Shown here in pieces: positions 44,200 through 58,500 of a stretch of 64,000 nt of DNA. The notes below the pieces were generated by a model that saw only the letters and a program-made list of their open reading frames with translations, had not been told where the DNA came from and searched no databases. A program made the position numbers and the translations under genes. The stretch's first letter is position 1. The number at the start of each line of letters is the position of its first letter. Source of the DNA: Rhexocercosporidium sp. MPI-PUGE-AT-0058 (Eukaryota > Ascomycota > Leotiomycetes > Helotiales); NCBI GenBank assembly GCA_020746875.1, contig JAGTJL010000019.1:1302001-1366000 (forward strand), given 5' to 3'.

Positions 44200-46000
44200 T
44201 TCGATATTATAAGTGTTTTCAAGCGCTCCGTGTCAGGAGTAGAATAGAGGGTAGGCTTACGGCTTAATCGGGCCTAGTGCGGAGGCTTGGCGGAGGCTGG
44301 GGACTCATGTACTTAAAGGGAAATCACTCCTAGTCCCCTTTTACTTCCTTAGAGATCAGTTTAAATTACAACTGTCGTGGCACTCTACCTTGTGAACCTT
44401 ACACTCCGCTAAAATCGTTATAGCAGAACGACGATTTATTCGCCAGAGTAAGGTGAGTAGCTCGATTTTCGATTTATTAGTTTTAATTTATTAATCGGAG
44501 ATTAATTAATTAAAGAATAACCGCTGACTTATAATAAGTTAAAGCTATTATTAATAGTAAAAAGAAAGTCGTCGCTAAAGCACGATTATCGACTGCTCCC
44601 GTCCCCGCCCCCGCTCCTCGCCGTGCCGCTGCTGCTCCTCGGGCTTTAAAGCAACTAATAAGTGCTCGTATAGTAATTTGTTTAAGCTATATTAATAACG
44701 CTTTTTAAATAAAAAGTAACGGTTAATATTATAATATTATTAAAAAGAGTATTCGTTACTTTACTTACTTGTCCGGCTATAAGTACGTAATTATTTTTAT
44801 TATTACTTAAGCTCTTTTTCTTATATATTATAATACGTTAAAAAATAAAATTAATAAAAAAGTAAGTCGATTCAGCTATTTCTTTCTCGCTTTTAATTTA
44901 TTATTGATTTTTTTAAGAATTAAAGTAATTAAGAATCCCGGTCCGTGCCGCCCTTAAGGATAATAATATTAATAAAGCTGCTGCTGCTAGCGCTATTATT
45001 AGTTTTAATAATAAAATTATTTTAAGAATTATTAATAAATTTAAAAGTAATAATAAAAATAATAATAATAAAGAAAACGGTAAATTATTTATTTTATTTT
45101 TAGAAAATTAATTTAATTTAATTAATTTCTTAAAAGAAGAAGAAGAAGAGCTTCTGGCTGCTTTTACAGCTTATGCTCGTGTCGTTAAAAAGAAGATTAC
45201 TGCCGCTGCGGGTATTCTCTTTATTAAGAAAAGTAGCGAGGGAGTAGCTGATTATCTTACTGTTATTATTATTATTAAAGCTACTCGCGCTACTGCCGCT
45301 GCTGAGGCTGCTACCGGAGCTACTCGCGCTTATAATCCAGGCCTTAGTATTTTAGCTTTTTAAGTTATATTTACTTATAGAGTTATTTTTATTCTTAAGT
45401 AAAAGGCTTAAGCTACTCGCGTTAAAAAGCTAATTAATATAATAAATAATATATTAAGCGAGTTAATTCAGAAGGTTTTAAGCTTTTTATTTTTTAATAA
45501 ATAAGCTAGTTTTTTATTTATTAAAACTTAAGAACCTCTTATTCTTTAAATATCCTCTTATATTTTAAAAATTAAAGCTTACGTTTGCTTTTAAAATAAA
45601 AAATCGTTAAAAGTAATTAATTTTTTAAAATATAATAATTTATATCCCCGAGCTTAATTAATCTTTAATAAAATAAATTTATAAATAGAAATTTATAAAA
45701 GAAATTTTATAAAAGAATATATAATAATATAAATAAAGCTCTTTAATTAAAAAGTAAGCTTATTATATAATTACTTAAAGAATAAATGAAAAGTAAAAAA
45801 TATATATAAAAGACTGCTTTAAAGCGAATCTCTTAAAAGAGTTACTTTAATTAAGCACGAATATTTATTAAGTTAATAAAAGTAATAAATAATTTAAATT
45901 TCTGCCGAGAAAGATCTTTAATAAATCCGTTAATTAATATATAACTTATAAAAAGATATTTTATTATAAAAGTACTTTTTTAAAACTCTTAGCGTAATTA
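44200..46000 (+). other. Retroelement remains with GC-rich coding islets
   Basis: Downstream of the LTR-like tandem a GC-normal stretch (about 44225-44470) is followed by islets that read as protein-like on the + strand. One is a Lys-rich then Pro/Ala-rich block at about 44560-44700 (VVAKARLSTAPVPAPAPRRA). Another is an Ala-rich block at about 45140-45360. Both are surrounded by stop-riddled AT sequence. They may be remains of a gag or of a transposase N-terminus; I cannot decide. Confidence 0.4.
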
Positions 46001-46249
46001 TATATTTTAAATATTAATATAGCGTAATTTAGTAAAAATACGCTAATTTTTATTAATAATTAACCGAATCGTTTATTAATTATTATAAAAAATTATTTAA
46101 ATTACTTTTATATTAAAGCGTAATTCTTAAAAGAATCGCTGAAGTATTATAAATTCTTTACCGGTGCGTTTAATTTTAAGAAGCTTTACTTATATTATAG
46201 ACGTAATAATTGTATTTTATAAAGCTGCTTTTTAAAAGATTAAACTTTT

Positions 46250-49165
46250 AAAAAGTATAAAAATATATTTATTAAAAGATCGCCTTATCTCGATATCGTC
46301 CGTAAAAAAAATATTTAATATTATTATAAAATAAGAGTCGCGTAACTTATAGCTATAAGTAATCGCTAAGAAACGAGTATTAAAAAAGTAACGAATTATT
46401 TAGTTAATTATAATTAAGTGCTCTTAAAAAGAATTAATTAAAAAGTGAAAAAGCCTTAAAGTAATAAAAGCGACGTCTACGCGTAATATAATTATAATAT
46501 AAAGCATTAATTTAATTTTCTTTTAAAACTCCTTAATTTAAGCTAAAGTAGCTTATTTTTAATTCTTTAATAACTCGACTTAAAGTAATAATATACTTCG
46601 GCAATTTCTATTTATTAATTTAAATCGAAAAGCAAGCTTTTAAATATAAGTATTATATATTAAAGAAATAATCTTTGCTAATCGATTTCTAATAATATAA
46701 ACGCTTAAGAATTATTCCGTTTATTCTCTTTCGGTAAGCTTATATATTATATTTAAGCCGTCGATAATTAATTTGGCGTTTTTGAAAGCCGAAGTATAAT
46801 AAAGCATTTAAATATCGTCGATATAAAATATTATAAATATTATACGTTACTCGTTTATAAATATATAAGGCTTTTCTTTATAAGCGATTAACCTTAAAAT
46901 TATTAAAATATAAGTAAAGTTACCGTATTATAGCGCCGATGAGTTCTTAAGCCCGTAAAATACGCGATTAACTTCTATTATTATTCCGTCTTATTTAAAA
47001 CCGTTTAATAAATAATAGCGTACGTAAGTATTTGTTTTACTTCGTTTAATATTAATAAAAGCATTTATTATATTAAATTAAATCATTTTTAAATTAAATT
47101 AAGCTATAATAGCTATAGCAATTTTAAAGGAGTAAGTAGCTAAAGTAATTATATATATTAATAAAATAACGTTTTAAGTTATAAGTCTCTTTTTATAACG
47201 ACTCGAGAGCGATATCAGGTTAAATACCTTAACGAATCGACTTTAGCGTAAAATACTTATTTTAAAGGAATTAATTACTCGGTAATAAAGGTATATTTAA
47301 CGATTTTTTAGTAATTGCGCGACTTAAGGTTAATGATTTCCTTAATAGCGTCGGCTCGGAAGTGCTCTTTTAATAAATAGTCCTTAAGGTTTTTTTTATT
47401 TAATAAATCCGTAAGAGTTTAATTAATTATTGAATTTTAATATTTTTAAATATAAACGTTAATATAATATTGTAAATTACGCTTAAGTCTTTTCCGTTTT
47501 TTTATATTAATTTTTAATTAAGCTAAAAAGTCTTTAGAAAATCCTCTAAGTGCTCGCGATTACTTAATAATTATAATAATTCCGTAATTAATTTTTTAAT
47601 AATTATTATATAAACGCTTTAATTCGGTTTCGTTACTTTATTATTAATTTAAGTCTTTCGACTTTTATTAATTACTTAGTCTTTTACTCTTTTCTTTTTA
47701 AGAGGTTTAAATAAGCCGGAATTTAATTTAATTAAAGCCGGGAGTAATAAGCGTAAACTTGACTTTTCGTTTTTTTTAATTCTAATAATTACGGATATTC
47801 TTTATATTTAATTACTTAAAGTCGATACTTTCTTTAAATGCTCCTCGACGCTTAAGACCGCGCTTTCGGTTATATAGCCTTTTAAAATAAATTATAACTT
47901 ATAATATCGACTTTCACTTAAGGCTTATATTATTTTAAAAGTTTAATATATTACGTAAGATATCTCTTTTAATTACGCTTTTAAACGTTAACTGTCTTAA
48001 AGTATTAGCTTATTTTAAGACTTAATTAAGGTATTCGTGAGTAAGAAGTCTAATACTCTTTTTTAATTAAAGTACCCCCGAGTTCTTATTAATAAGCGGC
48101 TAAATAAAGTTAAAAGCTATTAAATTAACTAAAAGTAGCGTATTTACTTTTATTAATTTAATTAAAAGAAAAGTAAATAGCTTTATCCCTGAGCTTAAAA
48201 GCTTAATTAAAAGTTTTAATACCTTTAAGCTCATAAGTTCGTCGACTTCTATAGCGCTTATTACTTTACTTAATTATTTTCTATTCGAACTTCGAAAAAA
48301 AATCGAGAAGCGGACGTCCGCCAACGGCGCCAAAAGCGCTATTCTGGCGCTTTTAGAGCCAAAGTTGCATGTCGAAAATTTTAGGGACAGTTTCTTATTA
48401 TAATAAATTAAAAGCGCGCCGAAGGCGTAAAAAGCGTCGAAAGCGCTAAAAGCGCCTAAATAGACTAGCGTATTATAAGCCCCACTTTTAAAAGTAGGGC
48501 TTAATTATTTTATTTTATTTAATATATTAATAAGGTTTATAAAAGTATTAATAATATTAATAATATATTAATAATAAATATACCACTTATAACGCCCGAT
48601 TAGGGCTAAGGCCGGCTAGCGTGCGCATATAATTTACCCGAAACGAACGATTTTCTTATTATAATTTTTTTAACATAGATATTTATAGCGTAAGAGCATT
48701 AGCGAGACTAGTTTTTAGGACGTGCTCGACAAAATATAAGCGAAAATTAAAAATAACGCTAATTTAACCGGATTTAGTTAATAAAAAAACGCTAAGATAT
48801 TTTTTAAAAAATTTATAATATTTTAACGTTTAAATTATATTTATAAAAATTACTTAATTAGGCTTAATATATATTAAAATAAACTAGCGCTTTTAATACT
48901 AGTAACCGATTAAAATTTAAAAAGGCGGCTTTAAGCGTTAAAGGCGGCCTTTTGACGAAAATGGCAAAAATAGCGAAAATGGCGGATTTAATTTCTGGGC
49001 GTCCGCCAACTTTTTTGCTAATGAAGTAATAGACGGTGTTTTTAATTTTAATGTATTAAGTGCGCTTAATCGGTTAATTATAATAAAACTAGCGTCTTAA
49101 TTTTTCTTTTCTTTTTCTAATATTTCCGTAAAATACTTTAATATTAAGCGCGGCTGGCCGATCGC
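46250..49165 (-). mobile_element. Ty1/copia pol remnant, copy 1 (minus strand)
   Basis: Read on the minus strand, about 46980-46640 contains a copia reverse-transcriptase end: a FYIDNI motif (mutated from a YxDD box), then LKDAKLII, then KLTERE with the position where LGxx normally follows. About 46600-46250 gives the RNase H approach (RVDVAFITLRLFHFLINS, EHLIIINQIIRY), equivalent to the RPDIAFAVSRLSRF/ EHWKAVKRILRY region of copia. Sequence from 46640 to 49165 is repeated, diverged, at 53075-54894. Stops throughout. Confidence 0.75.
48284..49018. mobile_element. ~735-bp insertion in copia copy 1, possible MITE
   Basis: This segment is absent from the related copy at 53.1-54.9 kb, which runs straight through the site (near 54769). 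It is flanked by TA (48282-48283 and 49019-49020). It has GC-rich ends containing the 11-bp CGTCCGCCAAC at 48315-48325 and 49000-49010, palindromic GGCGCCAAAAGCGC and related words, and no coding sequence. The TA flanks suggest a Tc1/mariner-type non-autonomous element, but I cannot show good terminal inverted repeats. Confidence 0.5.
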
Positions 49166-52100
49166 TTTTTTTATATTTAAAGAGTTTAAATAAAAAAGAA
49201 TTTCGTTAAAAGTAATACTCTGAGTTATTATTATATATTATAATTAAAATACTTAAATCTTATAAATATTAAATAAGACGTATTTAATTAAGTAACTAAA
49301 GTGCGCTCGTAAGTTGACTTTAAAAGTTCTCTTTTAGCGGAGAGCTTTTTAATCTTTAATTATAAAGTAAGCTTTATAGCCGTACGTATATAAGTTGCTT
49401 TAGTCAGGCCGTAAATCGGTTGTCAGCTTTAATATAAGCTTAAGGTCGTAATACCGAAAATCCTACTTAAACTAGGCTTAAAACACTTCGTTAAGACTCT
49501 TAAAGCCTTTATAAGTAAATAAACTTATATTATAAAAAATAATTGCTATTATTAATTCCGTTTAAAGCGCTTAAGATAAATTGGCAGAGAAGCGTATTTT
49601 AATTAATTTATTAATTATTTTTTTACTTACGCGCTTAGCTCTTTTATTAAGTTAATATATATATAAAAGAGTAAATTTAATATTAATATTACTTTTTTTA
49701 TATTATTTTTTATACTTAATTAATTTATTAATCTTTATAATTAAGGTATTATTATTTTAACGTATTTTATAAACCGAGAGCCCGAATTAGCGTCTCGTCC
49801 ACGCCTTAAACGGTTTAAGAGTATTTAAAACAGCGATTAACCTTTTAGTTTTTAAAAGCCGCTTATAAAATTTCTTATTATATTTGTCTTTAATTAATAA
49901 AAGCTAATTATTTCCGTTAAACTTTATTAAAAAGTTAAATAAATCCTAAGAAATACGGTAAAAAGGACGAATAATTACTTTCTTTAATTAACGACGACTT
50001 ATTATTTATTATATAATACTTATATTTTAACTGAGTTAAGCCTTAAATCTCGACGTTATGCGTATTTTTTATTAGGTTTTCTAAGGCTTCCTTTCTTAAG
50101 TAATTTGCGTGCAGATATTATAAGTAAGCTTTATCGACTCGTGGCTTTAAATATTATTTACTTAATTAAAAGCTTTAGCGAATGCTTTTCTTTAGCGTTA
50201 GAAATATTAAAAAGCTATAATTTAAGCGAGTTAAAATACAACAAGTAATTAAAGAAACCGAAAAATAATTAAAAGGCTTATATTTAAAAAAGGCTAAATT
50301 AAACTATTATTATAATTACTTTAAAATTAAACTATTTTTAGCTATTCTCGTACGTAAATTATAATTTAAATTATTATATTAAACTCTTATTTATAAAAGG
50401 CAAGCTTTTGAAATAATATTAATATTAAAGCCTTTAATAATAACGATATTCGAAAGGATTAAATCGCTTATATTTAGTTTATTAAGGCCGTGGAGAATAC
50501 TTTTAAAGACTTGAGTACCGCGGCTTTTAATTATTAGGCTTAACGTTTTAGCCTTAACGTTATTATTTATAATAAATTTAATAAAGCTTCTAAGAATAAG
50601 AAAAGCTTTTAAATTTATTAAATAAGTAATAGTTTTATTATTAAGTAAAGTGCTTTTTATAAGTAAATAATAATTTATATTTATAATAACGTATATCTCT
50701 ATAATAGCGAGAGTTTTATCGAGAAATTCAAAGCTTATAAAGTAAGCTTAAACGTTTTTAAAATATCTTGCTTTTGCTAAAGTAATTGGCTTTAAAGTTA
50801 TAAAAGCTACTAATACTTAAGTAAAAAAGGAATTATTAAAAGGCGGTCCGGAAGCCAGTTACGTTATTAATAATATATTTTTATTAAGTTTAATAATTTC
50901 TTAGCGAAGGTTAAGGAAATCGCTTTTTAATCGGAGTCAAGTCTCCTTAATTTCTTTTATTAATAATAAATTCTTAATATTACTTATCGTCGAGCCGTCG
51001 TAGTAATACCGAAGTCTATAATAATTAATAGCCTTATAATAATAAAAGTGATACTTATACGGGCAAGTATTTACTCGCGTATTTAACGATTAATTTCGTT
51101 AAACTAATAAAGTTGCGAAAGTATTTAATCTTTTTTTAAGAATAATATATAAGCTTATCGTTTTTTATTATTTAAAAGCTATAAGTAATTCCTTATTAAG
51201 AGTAAATAATTAATTAACGTAATTAAGTAAAAAATATTAATTTATTATCTTAAGAGTATTATTTCTTAGTAATTTAAAGTGCCGTTCGCGCGCTTATTCC
51301 GGTGCGAGCTTTTTTTTATACCGCTTTAATAAAGTCAAGTATTACTAGCGGTCCTTTAACGTCCGGTAAATCGTATAAAAGAATATTTTAATAAGCCGCT
51401 CTTTATTTTTAAAGCTACTCTTTAAGATTAACTCGCCTTACTTTAATAATAGCGAGCTTTTTCTTATAAGTAAACTGTATTAGCGTACGAGCATTTGTTT
51501 TCGAAAGAGCGTAATTTCTTTTAAAGATTTAAAAAAGTAATTAAAGAATTTATAACTTTAATTAAAAGTCTCCGTTTATTATTTCGATTAGTTATTCTTT
51601 TTTTATATAAGCTTACTCGTTCTCGTATTTTCTAATTGCTCTTTAATAAATAAAAGAATTAATTATCTTTTAAATCCACTTATAAACTGCCTTATAAGCT
51701 CGAGCCTTTTCCGTTTATTATATAAGCTTTCTTATATATTCTTTTATAAAAGTAATATATATTAAAGCTATATTTTTAATTATAGCTTTTGCCGATAATA
51801 ATACGCTCGGCTTAAGGCCTTTTTCTATAAAGTCGCGAGCATCTTCGTCTTACTTCGCCTAAGCTTAAAAATTATACTTAATAACTTCTTTATTTTATTA
51901 TATTTTTAAATTATTTAGCGATAAGGATTTTAATTTAACGTTGAAAAAGTTAAAAGCAATTAATAACGTAAGGTTTATTAAATTCTATATTTTATAAAAA
52001 ATATAAAAGGATTTAAACGCTTAATATTAAGGAGTCTAAGTACGCTTATTATAATTAAAAGAAGTTCGATTATTTAAAGAAAAAGCTAAAATTAAGTTTA

Positions 52101-52387
52101 TTATAGTGAAGGAATTATTTTCGTAAGCTCTAAGTATTTAATAAAAAAGGAAGGACTAGAAAAGTATCGAATCTAATTACTTAGCTTTTATACTCGTTTA
52201 AAATAAAATCGAAGAGTTAATAAAAAACAACGATATAAATTATATTTTATAATAAAGTAAAAAACTTTATAATATATAATAAATACTCTTTATTTATAAA
52301 CTTGCCTTATAGGCTTTATTTAAATTAATAACGTGTAAAGGGAAGAATATTAACTTAACAGCTTTATTAACGGGGCTTATAATTATA
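49166..52387 (-). other. AT-rich degraded retroelement sequence
   Basis: About 3.2 kb continuing rightward from copia copy 1, where a minus-strand element would carry integrase, protease and gag. No motif is clear enough to assign. No host gene. Confidence 0.45.
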
Positions 52388-52800
52388 ATATAAAAGTGAA
52401 TTAAAGTACTATAAGTAGTTATAATTAAATTAAAATAATTAATTATTATTCTAAAAGCTCCCAGAATTAAGAGAAGACAGTTATTCTCCTAAAGGCGGTC
52501 TACAGTAGCAGAACTTAATTAGGTCACGTGCAGTGCCAAGAGAGCAGCTGCCCGTGCCTATACGACATTAATTAATCTATTACTTAATTAATCTATTACT
52601 TAATTAATCTATTACTTAATTAATTAATTAATTGCTTCCTTCGATATTATGAATGTTTTTAAGCGCTCCGCCAGAATCGATATAAAAGAGCGACGATCTG
52701 CTCGCTAGAGTAAGGTAAGTAGCTCGATTTTCAATTTATTAGTTTCGATCTATTAATTAGAAATTAATTAATTAATTGAAAATCACTTAATTAAAAAATA
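52388..52800 (+). repeat. Partial third copy of the LTR-like repeat plus adjacent sequence
   Basis: From about 52388 the sequence follows the 413-bp repeat (AAAGTGAATTAAAGTACT, then AGAACTTAATTAGGTCACGT). It is shortened near its end by a TTAATTAATCTATTAC tandem run (52563-52625). It then continues, as after copy B, with TTCGATATTATGAATG, AAGCGCTCCG and AGAGTAAGGTAAGTAGCTCG, with an internal deletion of roughly 180 bp relative to 44225-44405. The same junction in both places supports two related element copies. Confidence 0.65.
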
Positions 52801-53074
52801 ACTATTAATATTAAATAAACTTAATTAAAGCTTGAAATTTATATATATTAAAAGTAGCTTATAAAAATAAATATAACTTTTAATTATTAAATAAAAATAA
52901 AATAAGCTTTTAATAATTTAAATGCTTTACGATCAACGTAAAAAGCAAATGTTTAAAAAATATATTAAAATAAGCGTTACTTTCTGTAAAAGAGGATTAT
53001 AAGCCGAGTATATATATACGTGAATGCTTACGAGAGCATATATATGACCAGTAGACTGCGCTAGGGCGCGACAC

Positions 53075-54894
53075 TTTTTAAATATAAGTATTATATATTA
53101 AAAAGATAGTTTTCGTTAATCTATTTTTAATAATACGAACGCTTAAGAATTACTCCGTTTACTCTCTTTCGGTAAGCTTATATGCTATATTTAAGCCGTC
53201 GATAATTAATTTGGCGTCTTTAAGAGCCGAAGTATAATAAAGTACTTAAATATTATCAATATAAAATATTATAAATACCGTGCGTTACTCGTTTATAAAT
53301 ATATAAGGCTCTTTTTTATAAGCGATTAACCTTAAAGTTATTAAAGTATAAGTGAAGTCACTGTATTATAACGCCGGTAAGTCACTAAGTCCGTAAAGTA
53401 CGCGATTAACTTTTATTATTATTCCGTCTTATTTAAAATCGTTCAGTAAATAATAACATATGCGAGTATTTGTTTTATTTCGTTTAGCGTTAATAAAAGT
53501 ATTAATTATATTAAATTAAATTATTTTTAAATTAATTTAAATTATAATAATTATAATAATTTTAAAGGAGCGAGTAGCTAAAGTAATTACATATATTAAT
53601 AAAATTAACGTTTTAAGTTATAAGTCTTCTTTATAACGACTCGGGAGCGATAGCGGGTTAAATACCGTAACGAATCGACTTTAGCGTAAAATACTTATTT
53701 TAAAGGAATTAATTATTCGGTAATAAAAGTATATTTAACGACTTTTTAATAATTACGCGACTTAAGGTTAATAATCTTTTTAATAATATCGGCTCGGAAG
53801 TATTCTTTTAACAGGTAATCCTTCAGGTATTTTTAATTTAATAAGTCCTTAAGTATTTATAATTAATAAATCCGTAAGAATTTAATTAATTACTGAATTT
53901 CAATATTTTTAAGTATAAACGCTAATATAATAACGTGAATTACGCTTAAGTTTTTTCTGTTTTTTTATATTAATTCTTAATTAAGCTAAAAAGTTTTTAG
54001 AAAATTATTTAAGTGCTCGTGGTTACTTAACGGTTATAATAATTCCGTAATTAATTCTTTAATAATTATTATATAAACGCTTCGATTCGGTTTCGTTATC
54101 TTATTACTGACTCGAGTCTTTCGACTTTTATTAATTACTTAGTCTTTTATTCTTTTTTTTTAAGAGGTTTAAGTAAGCCGGAATTTAATTTAATTAAAGC
54201 CGGGAATAATAAGCGTAAACTTAATTCTCTGTCTTCTTTTAATTTTAATAATTATAAATACTTTTCGTACTTAATTACTTAAAATAAAGCTTTTAATTAC
54301 TTAAAGCCGATACTTTCTTTAAATATTTTTTAACGCTTAAGACCGCGTTTTCGGTCGTATAATCTTTTAAAGTAAATTATAATTTATAATATCGACTTCC
54401 GTTTAAGGCTTATATTATTTTAAAAGTTTAATATATTACGTAAAATACTTTTCTTAATTGCGCTTTTAAACGCTAATTATCTTAAAGTATCGGCTTATTT
54501 TAAAACTTAATTAAAGCATTTAAAAGTAAGAAATCTAATACTCTTTTTTAATTAAATTACTCCCGAGTTCTTCTTAACGAGCGGTTAAATAAAGTTAAAA
54601 GCTATTAAATTAATTAAAAATAGCGTATTTACTTTTATTAACTTAATTAAAGAAAGAATAAATAAATTCACTTCCGAGCTTAAAAGCTTAATTAAAGGTT
54701 GTAATATCCCCGAGCTTATAAACTCGTCGACTTTTATCCTGCTTATTACTTCACTTAGTTATTCTTTATTAGGAGTAATAAATAGTATTTTTAATTTTAA
54801 TATATTAAATGCGCTTAATCGGTTAATTATAATAAAACTAATATTTTAATCTCCTTTTTTTTCTTTTAGTATTTTAATAAGACCTTTTAATATT
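53075..54894 (-). mobile_element. Ty1/copia pol remnant, copy 2 (minus strand, truncated)
   Basis: Diverged direct copy of 46640-49165, without the 735-bp insertion. It has the same FYIDNI-type RT motif (about 53250) and the same RT end. On the minus strand the sequence just left of it (53066 leftward) starts TGTCGCGCCCTAGCGCAGTC, which looks like the start of an LTR. The right end stops abruptly at 54894, where TGTAGTGGGG sequence begins. Confidence 0.7.
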
Positions 54895-54967
54895 GTAGTG
54901 GGGTTAACTTCAGAGGTCCATTTGTCACGTGATTGAGCTGCCTCTTACTGTATTTAAGATAGCTTTT

Positions 54968-55222
54968 TGTTACGATTCCCTAAGCCTCGTATTCTAACCG
55001 AGCGAGCTCGGCATCGCTCGTAGCATTGCCTTGGCATAGCAACTATAGCGCTAGCCCTAATCGAGAAAAGCTAAGGGGACCCTTTATATATTTATATTAG
55101 AGCTCCCTTTTATAAAAAACTCTTATTTTCTTTTTATCTTTTCTTTTTAATTTTAAGCGTAACTTTAAGTTTAAATATAAAGCTATTTCTTATATTATAT
55201 TAACTTTTAATTAGCCGTAATA
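54968..55222 (+). repeat. 5' LTR of the gypsy element
   Basis: 255 bp. It contains the GC-normal segment ACCGAGCGAGCTCGGCATCG and GGGGACCCTTTATATATT, the latter a likely promoter region. Preceded by CTTTT. Confidence 0.88.
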
Positions 55223-55539
55223 TAAGAAAAGGTTAATAACTCTTTTATTATAAAACGTTATATTTTATTAAGTCTTGCGCGTCACGTCTTCTTACCCTTA
55301 TAATAAGTTAACGATAAACCTTAATACTTTAGCTTATTTAATAAATAAGTACCTCTTTATTTTAATAATAAATTACTTTAAAAAAAGCTAGAAAACCTTT
55401 TGCCGTTAATTTACTTTATATAATTTAACACGCGCTATTCGACTTTAAACTTCGACTTTGACTTATATTTAATTAATAAATTAATTAATAACTTTAAATA
55501 CTTTTTTACTTTATATTGCTATTACTTTCGACTTTTTCC

Positions 55540-58500
55540 TTTCGTCGGTAAAGCTTTAAAGAAAAAAGCGCCCTTTTACGGCTAAGCTTTATTAATACTT
55601 TTATTCTTTTAGTCGAGACTTTTATAAAAGAACTTAATAATTTTAAAAAACTTAATTCTGACTTAAAAAATAAACCTTAAAATTACTTTAACGCCTCGCT
55701 AAAACTTATCGCTATTATAAAAGGCCTTACCCTTACTTAATAAGTAAAAGTAAATTAATTAATTAAAATCTCTATTAACTTTATCATTATTACCGCTATT
55801 AAATAAGCCCTTAATTAATATACTCTTAATAACTCTTATTAAAAGACTCGTACTCTTTCCCCTTAAAACGATCGATTAGTACGTATTCTTACGGCGGACC
55901 TCTAGCTAACTACCGACTATTACTTACTAAAGTTAAATAATTTAATTTAAGCCATAAAGCCCTTTAAAGTTAAGTACCTCCGTATTCCCTTTAGCGACTA
56001 TAAAAGTAATATTAAATATAATATCTAGAAAATAAAGATAAAGTTATTTATAAAAGAGTACTTAAATAACTTTAAGAATAAATTATTATAAATTAAGGCT
56101 TACTTTTAATATACCGCTAGCGAGGCAAAAACTATTATTTTTTAATATATAAACCCTGAATTTATTAATACTTTTAATATTGCCGGCGACGTTTTAACGG
56201 CCTTAAATTAGCGATTCTTTAATTACAACCGAGTCTAAGCTATTAAGAGAATATATAATTAACTATTAATAAATAATATAACTTATAACGACTTTTAAAT
56301 TAAATTCACTTTTTATATAGTTATTAATAAAATTACTCGCTTTTATTAATTTAAAGACGTATATAAAAAGATCTCCTCGGCCTTTAAGCGTATAATTTAT
56401 ATAAAAAAGTATAAAATAAACGGAAATTATACGGCCCTTAACGAATTCCTAATTATTATAAATTAAGAATCCCGTAATATTTTATTAAAAGAGATTATAA
56501 CGACTTAAAAGGCTTAAGTTAACGTTACTTTTAATAATTATAACACGCGCGGCATTCTTAAGAAGAAAGGCTAGCGTATAACCTCTCTTACGCCGGCTAT
56601 AATAGCATAAAGACTTTTAATATTAACTTATAAACTATTACTAAAAGTTCGCCTTCGCTTATTATCCTTAGTTTTATTTTTTTACCGCCTTAAGTCTTTT
56701 ATACCGCTTTTTACTCTTAAAGACGTCTCTTTTAATACTTACCTTTATTATAATAAGACTAGCCACTAGGCTAGCGACTGCCTTAAGCGCCGAAAAGATT
56801 AAGTTTTAAATAATTCAATTTCTGAGCTAGTCGTAGGTAAAGAGTTAAAAAACGACAAGCTTTTAAAAAACTCTTAAGTTATAGTAAAGACTTATACTTC
56901 GACGTAAACTATAACTTATAAAAGGACTTAATATTTAATTTTCGTATTCTTATTAAAAAATAATAATTCTTAATTAATATTAAATTTAAAAGGAATAAAT
57001 TCTTTATTAAAATACCTATATATATTAATAATAAAACAAATATTTTCAATATAATTAAAACCTCTTTTATATACCGACTTATTAAGCAATTTAATATTTC
57101 TTTTATAACACTCCCTTAGCCAATCGTCTTAACTAGCTATAATAATAGGAAAGGCAAGTTAATCGATACGGCTGCTTTATTTACTTTAATTATTAACCGC
57201 CGACAAATTAACTTCCCTTTTTTAATAATTAATTTAAAAAACACTGACGTCTTAATTAATCGGAAGTTTTTCGAGTATTACGACTTAAAGTAATTATATA
57301 TAAAAAATCGTAATCGACTAAAATAGCCGTTAAATATACTTATATAGCCGTACTTTAACTAGCGAGTCGTCGTTAATATTAACTGTTTTAATAAGCTAAT
57401 TATTAAGTCTTATTAATTTAATATAAAACAAAAGGACGCTTTTATAAATATAAATAATTACCGCCGAAAGTAAATTAAACTCACAGTATTTAATAATTTC
57501 TTAAAAATAAGTATCTTTATATAACTTATCGCCAGCGCCTCGCCGACTCGACTCTTAAGCTTTATTAAAAAAGTTAAAAAGCGCCTTTAGGTTATAAAAG
57601 ATTAATTAAACCCTTTAATATCTTGTAATTTAAGATTATTACTTAAGGGAAGGAACTTTTGTTAAGCTCCTTTAATAAATTATTAATTAAAGGCGTTTAT
57701 TATAAAAATCTTTCTTATATTAATAATAATAATGTCTATAACGTACCTCCGACTTAAGAAAGCTAAAAAAAATAAAGTGGAAACCTTTATAATATTAATA
57801 TATAAAATCGACTAAAAGCTGACTCGCCGCCGGCGAATAGCTTTAGACTAGTTAAGCGTCGAATTCGCATTAATAAATAAAGACTTAACCCTAAAGGAAG
57901 CCTTAAAGGCTAAATACGCGTAAAATAATAAGTTAATAAATAAAAAGCTCTTAATAAAATATTAAAAGTATATTCTTCTCTTTTCTCGGCGAGCTTCCGA
58001 CAAGTTACTAGCGCATTACTAAGGCGTAGACCACTAAATCGAGCTTATTAAGGAAAACAACTTATTTTTTAAATCTCTCCGGCGTATAATTAAAAAATAA
58101 TTATTAAAGATTAAGTAATATATTATCGACAACTTATATAAAGGTTTTATTAAGCCCTTTAACGCATTATATATAGCCTTTATTCTCTTCGTCAAAAAGG
58201 CCGACGGCAGTCTCCGGCTTTACGTCGATTATTAAAAGTTAAATGCCTTATTAAAGAAGGATTTATACTTAATTCCTTTAATTAATAAAATAATAACTTA
58301 TATTTATAAAGTAAAAGTCTTTATTAAGCTTAATATTTAATAAGCTTTTTACCGCATTTATATATCCCCCGAGAGCGAAAATTATACGACCTTCCGCACT
58401 CGGTATAACACGTATAAATATAAAGTCCTTCTCTTTAACCTTATAAATAGCCCGGCGACTTTCTAGCGATTTATTAACGATATTTTAATAAAACACTTAA

